From assembly GCA_019120295.1 (NCBI GenBank), contig DWVI01000001.1, forward strand, positions 1 through 64,000: a stretch of 64,000 nt of DNA, in the 5' to 3' direction. The position numbers and the translations under genes are program-made. The notes under the pieces are model-generated. The model had not been told where the DNA came from and made no database searches. It was given only the letters and a program-made list of their open reading frames with translations. The stretch's first letter is position 1. Each line of letters opens with the position of its first letter. Source of the DNA: Candidatus Onthoplasma faecipullorum. GTDB lineage: Bacteria > Bacillota > Clostridia > Christensenellales > UBA1242. Shown here piece after piece: positions 49,794-57,922 of this stretch.

Positions 49794-49898
49794 AAGCTTT
49801 TCCTTTTAATTTTTTTGTCTTAATGTGAGAGTAAAATCAATAATACCCCAATAAAAACTAACAAAATTGTAACAACAACTTTACAAATTTTAATTAGC

Positions 49899-51320
49899 TT
49901 ACTGATTCGCTTGATATAATCCAGAGATTTCTTCATAACTATGTACCGTTGAATCACTTTCGTTTTGGTAAACTAACCAATACATTTGACCTGGTTCAAG
50001 TTCTTCAGTAGAAGTGAATTCAGGCACAGTACTCATTGGGTCAAAAGTTAAACCTATAGCAGTGTAGGTAGTTTCACCAATAACAATAGTCATATCTGGC
50101 AAATTAAAATTATTAGCAAGACCTTCGTATGTAGTGCCATCAGCTTTGTAAATTGTTACATATGATTGAATTTCTTGATATAATTCAGCCATTGCGTCAT
50201 AACTGTAACGTTCACCTGTTGTTGAATTTTCATAAACAAGGTAATATGTAGCGCCTTCTGAATATGATTCCACATCAACTATTGAACTTGAAGAAGATGT
50301 TGACAAACCAACTGCGTTGTATCGTGTACTTGGAGTCCATAAAGACATGTTAGATAATGAAAAGTTTTTGACCTGGTCGTTAAATGTGTTATTAACACCA
50401 ATTACGTTAATGGTCAGTGAACCATGTTCAATGATATTAACCATGTCGTTGTAAGAATAAGTGTTTCCACGGTACATATAGATTAAATAATAATTTTCTT
50501 CAGAAGTGTATTCAGTAACGGTTTCTATGCTGTTTACTGTGCTAGAAAGCCCTATTGCCATAAATTGAGTGCCATCTAAATTGACAGTGTAATCTGATTG
50601 ATTAAAGTCCTTAACCATTGTATCAACAGTTGTACCATCTGGTTTGTGTATTGTGATTGAGTAATAAGCCATTTCACCCATTTCAGAGTAAGCAATTAAA
50701 TCGTTTAATTCAGATGCAGAATAAATTTTATCAGTGTCTAAGCAATAATAGACTCCGTAATAGGTTGTTTCCGGATTGATGTCAGTAACAAATTCAATTT
50801 TATCTTCTGATGTTGAAAAACCAACTAATCCATAAGTATAGAATTGAGAAGAATAATCTGTTCTACCAAATTTAAAATCAGCTATTGGAAAACTTTGTGT
50901 TCCGGTATTGATGTAAAATGTAACCCAAATATCAGATGATTCAATAAAAACAGGGTAAAGTTTGCAATTTTCTTCAACATTTGCCACCATATTTTTACCG
51001 TCTTCAGTACTCGACCAGCCCATGAAAATATATCCATCTTTTGATGGTGTGTTAAGTCGTTCAACCGCACTACCTTTCTTTTGTAAGGCTATCGTAGAGT
51101 TATCTCCATCAACATATTCAACTGCGACGTAGCCTAATTTTTCGATGTCAGACGAAGCACCAGGAGTTGAAGGTTCTTCAACACCTACGATGGTTTGTCC
51201 GTCAAAACTCACACTTAATTTATCTTTAATCTGTGGCGTGTTAACAGCAATAGCAACACCACCTGCAACAACACCTAAAGTTCCAAGTGCTGTACATGCA
51301 AATATTCCAAATTTATTCAT
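49899..51320 (-). CDS. Membrane-anchored repeat protein (adhesin/minor coat candidate)
   Basis: N-terminal TM/signal; InlB-like GYIFMGWSSTEDG; repeated T.VKDFN...YTV...T.FMAIGLSS and related units. Confidence 0.65.
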   Translation of the reverse strand: MNKFGIFACTALGTLGVVAGGVAIAVNTPQIKDKLSVSFDGQTIVGVEEPSTPGASSDIEKLGYVAVEYVDGDNSTIALQKKGSAVERLNTPSKDGYIFMGWSSTEDGKNMVANVEENCKLYPVFIESSDIWVTFYINTGTQSFPIADFKFGRTDYSSQFYTYGLVGFSTSEDKIEFVTDINPETTYYGVYYCLDTDKIYSASELNDLIAYSEMGEMAYYSITIHKPDGTTVDTMVKDFNQSDYTVNLDGTQFMAIGLSSTVNSIETVTEYTSEENYYLIYMYRGNTYSYNDMVNIIEHGSLTINVIGVNNTFNDQVKNFSLSNMSLWTPSTRYNAVGLSTSSSSSIVDVESYSEGATYYLVYENSTTGERYSYDAMAELYQEIQSYVTIYKADGTTYEGLANNFNLPDMTIVIGETTYTAIGLTFDPMSTVPEFTSTEELEPGQMYWLVYQNESDSTVHSYEEISGLYQANQ

Positions 51321-51330
51321 AATTTTCTCC

Positions 51331-52986
51331 TTAATTATTTGAATTTATTTCAGCAAGATATTGTTCATATGTATAATTATAATTAACAGTTAATAGTCGA
51401 GTAGTTGAACGATAATTCCAACCAAATTCCCAACCTTCTAAAGTTTCAGAAGCGTAGCAATAGATTGCGGAAATATTTGAACATCCCCAAAATGGAGTGT
51501 AAGCAGAATTAAAATTAGAATAAATCGTAACTACATTTTCGGGCAAATAAATACTAGTCAATGAACTACAGCCGTAAAAGGTTCGAGCACCTATTGTTGT
51601 TAAATTTTCTGACAATATAATTTCGGTTAAATTTGAACAATATTCAAATACACTTTCTGACAAAACAATGATATCATTAGGTATTATTAGTTTACCGCTT
51701 AGTCCAGTTCTATCAACAGTGCCTTCTGATAATATTCCATTGTCTTCAACAAAGTAACCATTTGAAATTAAATCATTCCACGACATTAATAATTGATTGT
51801 TAGAATCAAATAAACCATATTTGTCTTTAAAAATCGCAATAAAAGTTGTATCTTGCGTAATTTGAATTGTAGTAACATCAACGATATCAGTTCCGTTTAT
51901 TGACCAACCTAAGAAATCGTAATTTTCTTTTGTTGGTTCGGTAGGTTCAGTAGGGTAACCTAATAAATCCACCAATTGCACCAAATAAGCTTCATTGTTT
52001 ACCTTAAATGTAACAGCTAGTTTTTCAGAATTTTGGTAAGCTTCCAAAAGTTCTTCATAATAACTAACCTGATATTGCAATTCAGATATAGTTTGATTAA
52101 GGCTTGTAATAGTTTCTTGCTGAGATGTAACTAGAGCACTTAAAGAAGCGTTTTCTTCCAACAGCTCAGCGTTTTCAGTTTGAATTGTATTTAGCTCTTC
52201 ACTCTTTTCAGACAATTGACTATTTAAAGACGATATTTGACTTTGCAAACTAGAGATATTGCTTTGTAATTCAGCAATCTGTTCGTCCTTATCTTCACCA
52301 GCATTGGTTAAATCTGATATTTGTTGAATATATTCAGTAATTTGACCATTAAGAGTAGAAATTTGACCACTCAAACTATTTACTTCATTTGTGAGTTCAA
52401 TAATTTGGTTTATTTTTTCGTCAACTTCACCGTCTTTATTCCCAAACTCAAAAGGGGAAAGAGCAAGGGTTATAATGAAGTTGTCCGACTTAAAGTAGTT
52501 CATTAAATAGCCTAAGTCATTTGCTGGAAGTGTCACACGCAAAACACTAGATAATGAACGGAACGTAAACGATATATTAATTTTTGAAGCGCATAATGTG
52601 TCATTATTAACATCTTGGTAGTTTAAATTATACGTTCCAGATATAACACCAGCATTTGTTGTTAAATCGTTAATAATGTAATTGTTAACGTAAATTAAAT
52701 AGTTGTTTTCAAGTCCGTTAAACTCTTTTGTGTCAAAATTATAATCGTATGTAGCAGTGCCGTTTTCGACCTTAAATGAAACATCATTAATATTCTGACT
52801 GAATAACACAGTTTCATCACTTAAATAATCTTTAATAGCAAGTTCTTTATAATCTCCACCTGTAAGAGAACCGATAGTGTAACTTTCTGGTGCAACGTAA
52901 TTTTGGTAATAATAGCCAAAAAGAACAGAAGCAATAAGTATAACAAGTGACATCACAGCTATTTGTATGTAATGATTTTTTGTCAT
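51331..52986 (-). CDS. TM-anchored coiled-coil protein with InlB-like and BspA-type LRR C-terminus
   Basis: N-terminal TM; ~120-aa coiled coil; YDFLGWSINGTDI; CSNLTEIILSENLTTIGARTFYGCSSLTSIYLPENV. Confidence 0.75.
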   Translation of the reverse strand: MTKNHYIQIAVMSLVILIASVLFGYYYQNYVAPESYTIGSLTGGDYKELAIKDYLSDETVLFSQNINDVSFKVENGTATYDYNFDTKEFNGLENNYLIYVNNYIINDLTTNAGVISGTYNLNYQDVNNDTLCASKINISFTFRSLSSVLRVTLPANDLGYLMNYFKSDNFIITLALSPFEFGNKDGEVDEKINQIIELTNEVNSLSGQISTLNGQITEYIQQISDLTNAGEDKDEQIAELQSNISSLQSQISSLNSQLSEKSEELNTIQTENAELLEENASLSALVTSQQETITSLNQTISELQYQVSYYEELLEAYQNSEKLAVTFKVNNEAYLVQLVDLLGYPTEPTEPTKENYDFLGWSINGTDIVDVTTIQITQDTTFIAIFKDKYGLFDSNNQLLMSWNDLISNGYFVEDNGILSEGTVDRTGLSGKLIIPNDIIVLSESVFEYCSNLTEIILSENLTTIGARTFYGCSSLTSIYLPENVVTIYSNFNSAYTPFWGCSNISAIYCYASETLEGWEFGWNYRSTTRLLTVNYNYTYEQYLAEINSNN

Positions 52987-54218
52987 GCAACACCTCCTAA
53001 ATTAAGAGTTACATCAACAGAGCAATCTTCTTCATTGTAAATTTCTAATTCCGAAATTACATCTGAAGAAATTGTTAAACTTTGCATATTGAAATCGAAA
53101 TTTTGTAAGTCAATAGCATAAACGTCATAGTCTAAATTGTCTAAATCTAGTTCAACATTAATTTCAGACATTTGTAGTGTGTTAAGATAGTTAGCAAATT
53201 CACGGTCAAGAGTTACATAATAAGCGTTTTCAGCTTCGTTATATACTGCATTTAAAAATTGTTCGTTAATTACAATGTTTGTGTAAGCATTCCAATAATC
53301 ATTTAAAGATAAGTCATCGTAATAGTTCCAAGTTGTTGAATTAGCTACTTGATGGAACATACTATCGTCGACATCAAGCGCACCGTCACGAGAATAAGCA
53401 ACTTGAATTGTGAAGTAAGCTCTGTTTTCTGATGTGTCAGGTAGTGGGTGATATTGACCATTTTCATCTTTATATTCAAAATTAAAGAACCTAGACAAAT
53501 CTAATAAAGACAATGGAAATTCTTCATACTCAACATCACCAGAGTGAGATAGCGCAGATTTTATAATTACATCGAATACTTCAAACCACGAATATGGTGT
53601 TTGACGAGTTTCTGTACGATTAAATAGTTCGTTCCAAAAGCCGTCTTTTATCGATTCATAATCATAATTTTTAAGTGTCATTCTATAAAATTGACCGTCA
53701 ATGTCAATTAGAAGATAATTGTCTAAATCTTCAGCAGACAAAGAATAGTAAATTTTTCCATCATCACCTGTGTAATATAGGTAAGCGTTTCCTAAAAGAC
53801 AAGATAAGTTTTGAGTAAGTCCACGTGAGTTGTATTTTTGTAAAGCTGTTGAGAAACTCATTGAGTCTTTTGCCATATAATTTTCATATGTTCTATCAGC
53901 ATTCCAAACTTGCCAATCACCAACAATTTGAATACCAAAACCAGCCACTCCGTTACCCTCAGAATCTGTATAAGAATTGAATTGCAATTCATAAAGCGAT
54001 TGACCATTATTATTGAAATTATCATGGATTGAAACGGTGCAGATATTAACTTGGTTATCGTTTGCAGTTAATTCTGAGGCATACGTTACGCCAATAGTCC
54101 AAGGTTTCTCCTTAACGGCAATAGTGTAGATAACAAAAGCAGACACGCCAAGAGCTATGGCAGTGAGAATATATAGTGTTATCATTAAACCTTTTTGAAA
54201 TTTATTTAAATCTGACAT
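52983..54218 (-). CDS. TM-anchored structural/minor coat candidate
   Basis: Start MSDLNKFQKGLMITLYILTAIALGVSAFVIYTIAV with ggaggtgat RBS directly after coat-like gene. Confidence 0.6.
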   Translation of the reverse strand: MSDLNKFQKGLMITLYILTAIALGVSAFVIYTIAVKEKPWTIGVTYASELTANDNQVNICTVSIHDNFNNNGQSLYELQFNSYTDSEGNGVAGFGIQIVGDWQVWNADRTYENYMAKDSMSFSTALQKYNSRGLTQNLSCLLGNAYLYYTGDDGKIYYSLSAEDLDNYLLIDIDGQFYRMTLKNYDYESIKDGFWNELFNRTETRQTPYSWFEVFDVIIKSALSHSGDVEYEEFPLSLLDLSRFFNFEYKDENGQYHPLPDTSENRAYFTIQVAYSRDGALDVDDSMFHQVANSTTWNYYDDLSLNDYWNAYTNIVINEQFLNAVYNEAENAYYVTLDREFANYLNTLQMSEINVELDLDNLDYDVYAIDLQNFDFNMQSLTISSDVISELEIYNEEDCSVDVTLNLGGVA

Positions 54219-54226
54219 ATCACCTC

Positions 54227-54388
54227 CTAAATAATTCCAGAGTTCCAACCAAACATATTTAAAATGTCGGCTAAGAAATCAAACACTTTGCCAATAGCGG
54301 TGAACAACCAGCCAAGACCATCAAAAATCCAGGTGCCAGTAAATATAGCAACAGCAACAATGATAAGAGCAATAAGTAAACCTTTCAT
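54227..54388 (-). CDS. 53-aa hydrophobic protein, candidate major coat protein
   Basis: MKGLLIALIIVAVAIFTGTWIFDGLGWLFTAIGKVFDFLADILNMFGWNSGII; RBS aaggagaaac; upstream of adhesin/Zot genes. Confidence 0.55.
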   Translation of the reverse strand: MKGLLIALIIVAVAIFTGTWIFDGLGWLFTAIGKVFDFLADILNMFGWNSGII

Positions 54389-54418
54389 TTAGTTGTTTCT
54401 CCTTTTAATTTGTTTTTT

Positions 54419-54574
54419 TCATACAATACAAAGTTCGCATTCGTTTGTTACTAAAATGAGGTCGGCTTGGCCAAACGTGGACTTTATTTCTCTATATGTG
54501 AAAAATGCTTCGTAATCTAGTACGATTTGGTCAACAATTTGGCCTCGCTTGTTACAATATCTAACGATTAGCAT
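54419..54574 (-). CDS. Small hypothetical protein
   Basis: MLIVRYCNKRGQIVDQIVLDYEAFFTYREIKSTFGQADLILVTNECELCIV; RBS aggtgc. Confidence 0.5.
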   Translation of the reverse strand: MLIVRYCNKRGQIVDQIVLDYEAFFTYREIKSTFGQADLILVTNECELCIV

Positions 54575-54598
54575 TTTGCACCTCATTTTTTAACTAAA

Positions 54599-54625
54599 TA
54601 AAACACTCAAGTTGAGTGTTTGGAT
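54599..54625. terminator. Hairpin between small genes
   Basis: aaacactcaagttgagtgttt. Confidence 0.5.
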
Positions 54626-54632
54626 TTGTTTA

Positions 54633-54782
54633 TTAAATTTTCTTCATTTTGCCAACGACTAAGCCATTAGATGTGCAGATATAATAGTGAGAATCTTTTT
54701 TTTGTGCAGGCTTTTTGGCAGTTGTTTTTTTTGTTGAAACAGCCTTTTTTCTTGCAGTAGGTTTTGTTGTTTTCTTTGTCAT
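54633..54782 (-). CDS. 49-aa very basic protein with histone-H1-like Lys/Ala/Thr tail
   Basis: MTKKTTKPTARKKAVSTKKTTAKKPAQKKDSHYYICTSNGLVVGKMKKI. Confidence 0.55.
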   Translation of the reverse strand: MTKKTTKPTARKKAVSTKKTTAKKPAQKKDSHYYICTSNGLVVGKMKKI

Positions 54783-55006
54783 ACAGCTTGTACCTCCTTT
54801 TTTAATTTTTTATAATCTGTGTACTTAAGCCACCGATTACCACTAGGTTTTGTCAAATCTTCAATAATGACAAACGGACGGACTGCGATTTTATTTTTTC
54901 GATAAAAACTTAGTTTTTTACTAAATTCGCCTTGCTCGGCAACACATTCGATATTTTTCTCTTTGTAAGATTTTTGGAATACAAACGCAAAATTTAAAAC
55001 TTTCAT
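54779..55006 (-). CDS. Hypothetical protein (element-encoded)
   Basis: 75-aa ORF in leftward operon. Confidence 0.55.
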   Translation of the reverse strand: MKVLNFAFVFQKSYKEKNIECVAEQGEFSKKLSFYRKNKIAVRPFVIIEDLTKPSGNRWLKYTDYKKLKKEVQAV

Positions 55007-55209
55007 ATTGCCTCCGCACGGTGAATTAATCGTTCCACCTCAAATAGTTGTTTTTCACGATTATTTAAAAGATTTCTCAAATATTTGATATCGTTAAGTA
55101 GGGCAGTGCATTCTTTGGCCAACGAAACATAATCTGAAGTCATTTTTCTGAGTTCAGATTGCAAGCGGTTTATTTCTTCTTGTAAATATAAGTAACTTTT
55201 CTTTTTCAT
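55003..55209 (-). CDS. Small coiled-coil protein
   Basis: 68 aa; LYLQEEINRLQSELRKMTSDYVSLAKECTALLNDIKYLRNLLNNREKQL. Confidence 0.55.
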   Translation of the reverse strand: MKKKSYLYLQEEINRLQSELRKMTSDYVSLAKECTALLNDIKYLRNLLNNREKQLFEVERLIHRAEAI

Positions 55210-55217
55210 AATTTCCT

Positions 55218-55379
55218 TTAAACAATCATCAGTTGATAAATGTCTCTTTCCAAAGTTCTAGTAACTTTGTGCATAATAACGGGGATGTTTAACTTCTGCA
55301 ATTTCTCTTTATATTGATTGGCAGACCTTAAGTCGTCAAACATCACTTCGTTGACCAAATATTTGATATATGCTTTCAT
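55218..55379 (-). CDS. Small hypothetical protein
   Basis: MKAYIKYLVNEVMFDDLRSANQYKEKLQKLNIPVIMHKVTRTLERDIYQLMIV. Confidence 0.5.
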   Translation of the reverse strand: MKAYIKYLVNEVMFDDLRSANQYKEKLQKLNIPVIMHKVTRTLERDIYQLMIV

Positions 55380-55646
55380 TTATAACCACTCCCTTGTTCC
55401 TGGATTTAATTTTTCAGTTGCAACCAAGGTGTTGGAATTTAAACGTCTTTTGCTAAGTTTTTCTTTTTTATCTAAGAATGATTTGTATTTGATTCCAACC
55501 GTTAAAGACTTTCCTGTTTTAGAGGGAGTGATACTTACAACTTTTTCTCTGCCTCCAAAATTCCAAATTAAAACATCTCCTACTTTTAATTCTTTCGCAG
55601 GCATTGCGTTTTTTCGACCTATTGATTGTAATTGAATTTGTTTCAT
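55380..55646 (-). CDS. Hypothetical protein, first gene of leftward operon
   Basis: 88 aa; KELKVGDVLIWNFGGREKVVSITPSKTGKSLTVGIKYKS; RBS aggaaa. Confidence 0.55.
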   Translation of the reverse strand: MKQIQLQSIGRKNAMPAKELKVGDVLIWNFGGREKVVSITPSKTGKSLTVGIKYKSFLDKKEKLSKRRLNSNTLVATEKLNPGTREWL

Positions 55647-55664
55647 AATTTTTCCTTATAGCAA

Positions 55665-55696
55665 GTTCCAGGAATTGCACCTGGTTAATTCTTTTA
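55665..55696 (-). repeat. Direct repeat copy 1 (tRNA T-arm-like core)
   Basis: gttccaggaattgcacctggttaattctttta. Confidence 0.9.
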
Positions 55697-55875
55697 ACTC
55701 GCATAATAGCGGTATATTTCAACCGCAATTATGGAAGCATTTTTCTTAAGTTACATCTTTAATCAAAGTTAATTGTCTTGCTTCCTGAAAAGGCCGTTTT
55801 ACTCTCATACTCTTATTATCTCTTGGCCTTTGGTAAGAATGTTGCCAGTCAATTAGCAAGCATTCTTTGGTGTTC

Positions 55876-55907
55876 GTTCCAGGAATTGCACCTGGTTAAT
55901 TCTTTTA
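55876..55907 (-). repeat. Direct repeat copy 2 (tRNA T-arm-like core)
   Basis: gttccaggaattgcacctggttaattctttta, identical 32 bp. Confidence 0.9.
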
Positions 55908-56049
55908 CGAACATACAATTGAGCCAAGGGTGGTAGGGGTAACCACTAATTAATGGATTCACTTTTTACATACTTAAAACGGAGTCCCTTTTTAATTGGC
56001 TCAATTTAGTGCCAATCGCCAGGTTTAGCCTGGCGTTGGGCATAATTGT

Positions 56050-56100
56050 TGGACAATAACGAAAATTTATAGTATAATCAACACTATGGGGGAATGTCAT
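56050..56100. promoter_or_regulatory. Overlapping divergent promoters
   Basis: Plus: TTGGAC-N17-TATAAT (56050-56078). Minus: ATGACA-N18-TATACT (56100-56071). Confidence 0.5.
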
Positions 56101-56187
56101 TTTTTCTCCCCTTTTTTAATCTAAGTCCCAATCGACAGGTGGTCGTATCACCTAGACTTGGAAATTTTTACAAAGGAGGATTTTCTA

Positions 56188-56486
56188 TGTTTGGTAAAGA
56201 CAAATTACCAGAAGATGTAAAACAATATACTAATGCCGGTTCTAGGGCTAGAAAGAATATGGACAAATATAGAAAGACTGGTAAAACAAAGTACAAAGAT
56301 AGAGCTAAAGAAAATTACGATATTCGAAAAGCTTTAGAAATCAAAATGGCTAATCCAGGTAACAATGTTCAAAACACTAGTATTTCTATTTCAGATTCTT
56401 TCAACAAAGATAAGAAAACAGATGTACAAGTTGTTACAAAAATTAACATTAAAAAACCCAGAAAAAGAAAAACCAAAAAGAAATAA
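56188..56486 (+). CDS. Basic Lys-rich hypothetical protein (99 aa)
   Basis: RBS aaaggaggattttct ATG; MFGKDKLPEDVKQYTNAGSRARKNMDKYRKTGKTKYKDRAKENYDIRKA...KKPRKRKTKKK. Confidence 0.65.
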
Positions 56487-56494
56487 TCTTTTTG

Positions 56495-56517
56495 CACCAG
56501 GGAAACCTGGTGTTTTT
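56495..56517 (+). terminator. Terminator with GAAA tetraloop
   Basis: caccagg-gaaa-cctggtgttttt. Confidence 0.85.
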
Positions 56518-56561
56518 CTATACTATAAATTTGTCATTGTACAATTCCAGCAACAGCTGGG

Positions 56562-56593
56562 GGACTGCCTTGCCGATAAGACAGTCCTTTTTT
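56562..56593 (+). terminator. Second terminator hairpin
   Basis: ggactgccttgccgataagacagtcctttttt, preceded by CCAGC-aaca-GCTGG. Confidence 0.7.
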
Positions 56594-56643
56594 GTTTTGA
56601 GAGAGAATAACAAAACTCTCAAATATAACTAACTTTTATTGGT

Positions 56644-56660
56644 GTCAATCAATCATAAAG
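56644..56660 (+). repeat. Candidate repressor operator, copy 1
   Basis: gtcaatcaatcataaag. Confidence 0.45.
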
Positions 56661-56808
56661 TTAGAATGTTATTCTTAATTTTGAATAACTATAAAAGTTT
56701 TAATCTATTTTTTAGAAAAAGTCAACTAAAATTTCTAATTTTTAGAATATTTTTTTATTTTTTATAAAAAAATAGGAAAATTTTACTAATTTATTATATA
56801 ATGAAAAT

Positions 56809-56825
56809 GTCAATCAATCATAAAG
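56809..56825 (+). repeat. Candidate repressor operator, copy 2, at the repressor start
   Basis: gtcaatcaatcataaag. Confidence 0.45.
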
Positions 56826-56834
56826 GAGGAAAAC

Positions 56835-57140
56835 ATGAATATAAAAAATCTACGACAAAAAATGAATTTGTCGCAAAATGAAACAGCAAGACGCTTGAAT
56901 ATTCCACAAACTACACTTTTTAATTATGAGAGTGGAGTTTCAGAACCTAGTATTTCAACAATGATTAAACTTGCTGATTTTTTTAACTGCACTTTGGACG
57001 AATTGGTAGGTCGTGAAGCAGATACAATCAACTTAAAGTATTTAAATGAAAATGAGGCATATTTAATAAGAAAAATTTTAAAAATGAACGACCTAGAACT
57101 TGCAAAAACACGCGCCTACGTTACAGGTTTAACGGAGTAA
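56835..57140 (+). CDS. XRE-family (cI/Xre-like) repressor
   Basis: LRQKMNLSQNETARRLNIPQTTLFNYESGVSEPSISTMIKLADFFNCTLDELVGR; RBS aaaggagg. Confidence 0.9.
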   Translation: MNIKNLRQKMNLSQNETARRLNIPQTTLFNYESGVSEPSISTMIKLADFFNCTLDELVGREADTINLKYLNENEAYLIRKILKMNDLELAKTRAYVTGLTE

Positions 57141-57146
57141 AGCAAT

Positions 57147-57557
57147 ATGGCAAGAAAAATTATTATTGGTTTAACGTTAATAATATTGGGTTTTGTATCA
57201 TTTAGTTATTATCCGCATGCAATTTATCATTTAAGTTGGGAACAAATGGATGACGCAATTACGAAAACATCGGAATTAACTGATTTAACAGAACTTACAG
57301 AAAATTATTATACATATAAATATGCTATAGAAAGAGATTTTGATAATGTTGAAGTATGGGGAGCAATGACTGATTCTCAAAAAGAAAAATGGATTAACAA
57401 ATGTTATGGTAAGGCTTGTATAATTTCTGCATTATTTATAATATCTGGAATATTAGTGTTATCAATTCCTGTTAAAAAGAAAAAAGATAGAGATACACAA
57501 AAACTAAAACGTCAAAAATCAGTTTCAAAGCTAGCAAAAGAAACTGACCAAGATTAG
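57147..57557 (+). CDS. Hypothetical membrane protein (two TM)
   Basis: 136 aa directly downstream of repressor. Confidence 0.65.
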   Translation: MARKIIIGLTLIILGFVSFSYYPHAIYHLSWEQMDDAITKTSELTDLTELTENYYTYKYAIERDFDNVEVWGAMTDSQKEKWINKCYGKACIISALFIISGILVLSIPVKKKKDRDTQKLKRQKSVSKLAKETDQD

Positions 57558-57561
57558 TAAT

Positions 57562-57589
57562 AAAAAAGGAACTGTTAAAATACAGTTCC
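57562..57589 (-). terminator. Minus-strand terminator ending a candidate small RNA
   Basis: Minus: GGAACTG-tattttaa-CAGTTCC-TTTTTTA. Confidence 0.65.
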
Positions 57590-57922
57590 GAAGCAACGCC
57601 CAACATCTCTAATAGCCATCCACGCGAACGCGTAGCCCTTCAAGTATGTTAGAAGTTTTAGTAAACTCTTATTATAACTACTTCCATCCTTAGTGGTAGG
57701 CTATAAAAAGAACTTACTTTGAATATTACAACAGTTAAAATACTTTACAAATGTAAATATTTTATTTGTCAACGCAAATATTCTATCACAATATATTAAA
57801 AATTAAAAGGATTTTTTAATAATAATGAAAATTATACTAACAACAATGCTTGAGTTTTTAAAAAACAAGAGAAACAAATTGACTATATAAAAAGCGAGAA
57901 TAACATTTTCCAAGCCTACATT

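Larger units (their letters stand above)
55661..56041 (-). ncRNA. Long structured leader/intergenic region made of eight consecutive hairpins
   Basis: Successive inverted repeats GCAAGTT/AACTCGC, CATAATaGCGGT/ACCGCaATTATG, GGAAGCA/TGCTTCC, AAAGGCC/GGCCTTT, AGAATGTTGC/GCAAgCATTCT, TGTTCGT/ACGAACA, GAGCCAA/TTGGCTC, CGCCAGG/CCTGGCG. Confidence 0.65.

Noticed and set aside
55927-55940. AAGGGTGGTA resembling the T-box antiterminator consensus on the plus strand
   Set aside because: Only the first ten bases match; the following ACCGCG and upstream Stem I/specifier features are missing, and the fit as hairpin 7 of the array explains the region better
55661-55960. Complete tRNA genes in the element leader
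   Set aside because: No D-arm or anticodon arm can be fitted; only acceptor-like and T-arm-like parts exist
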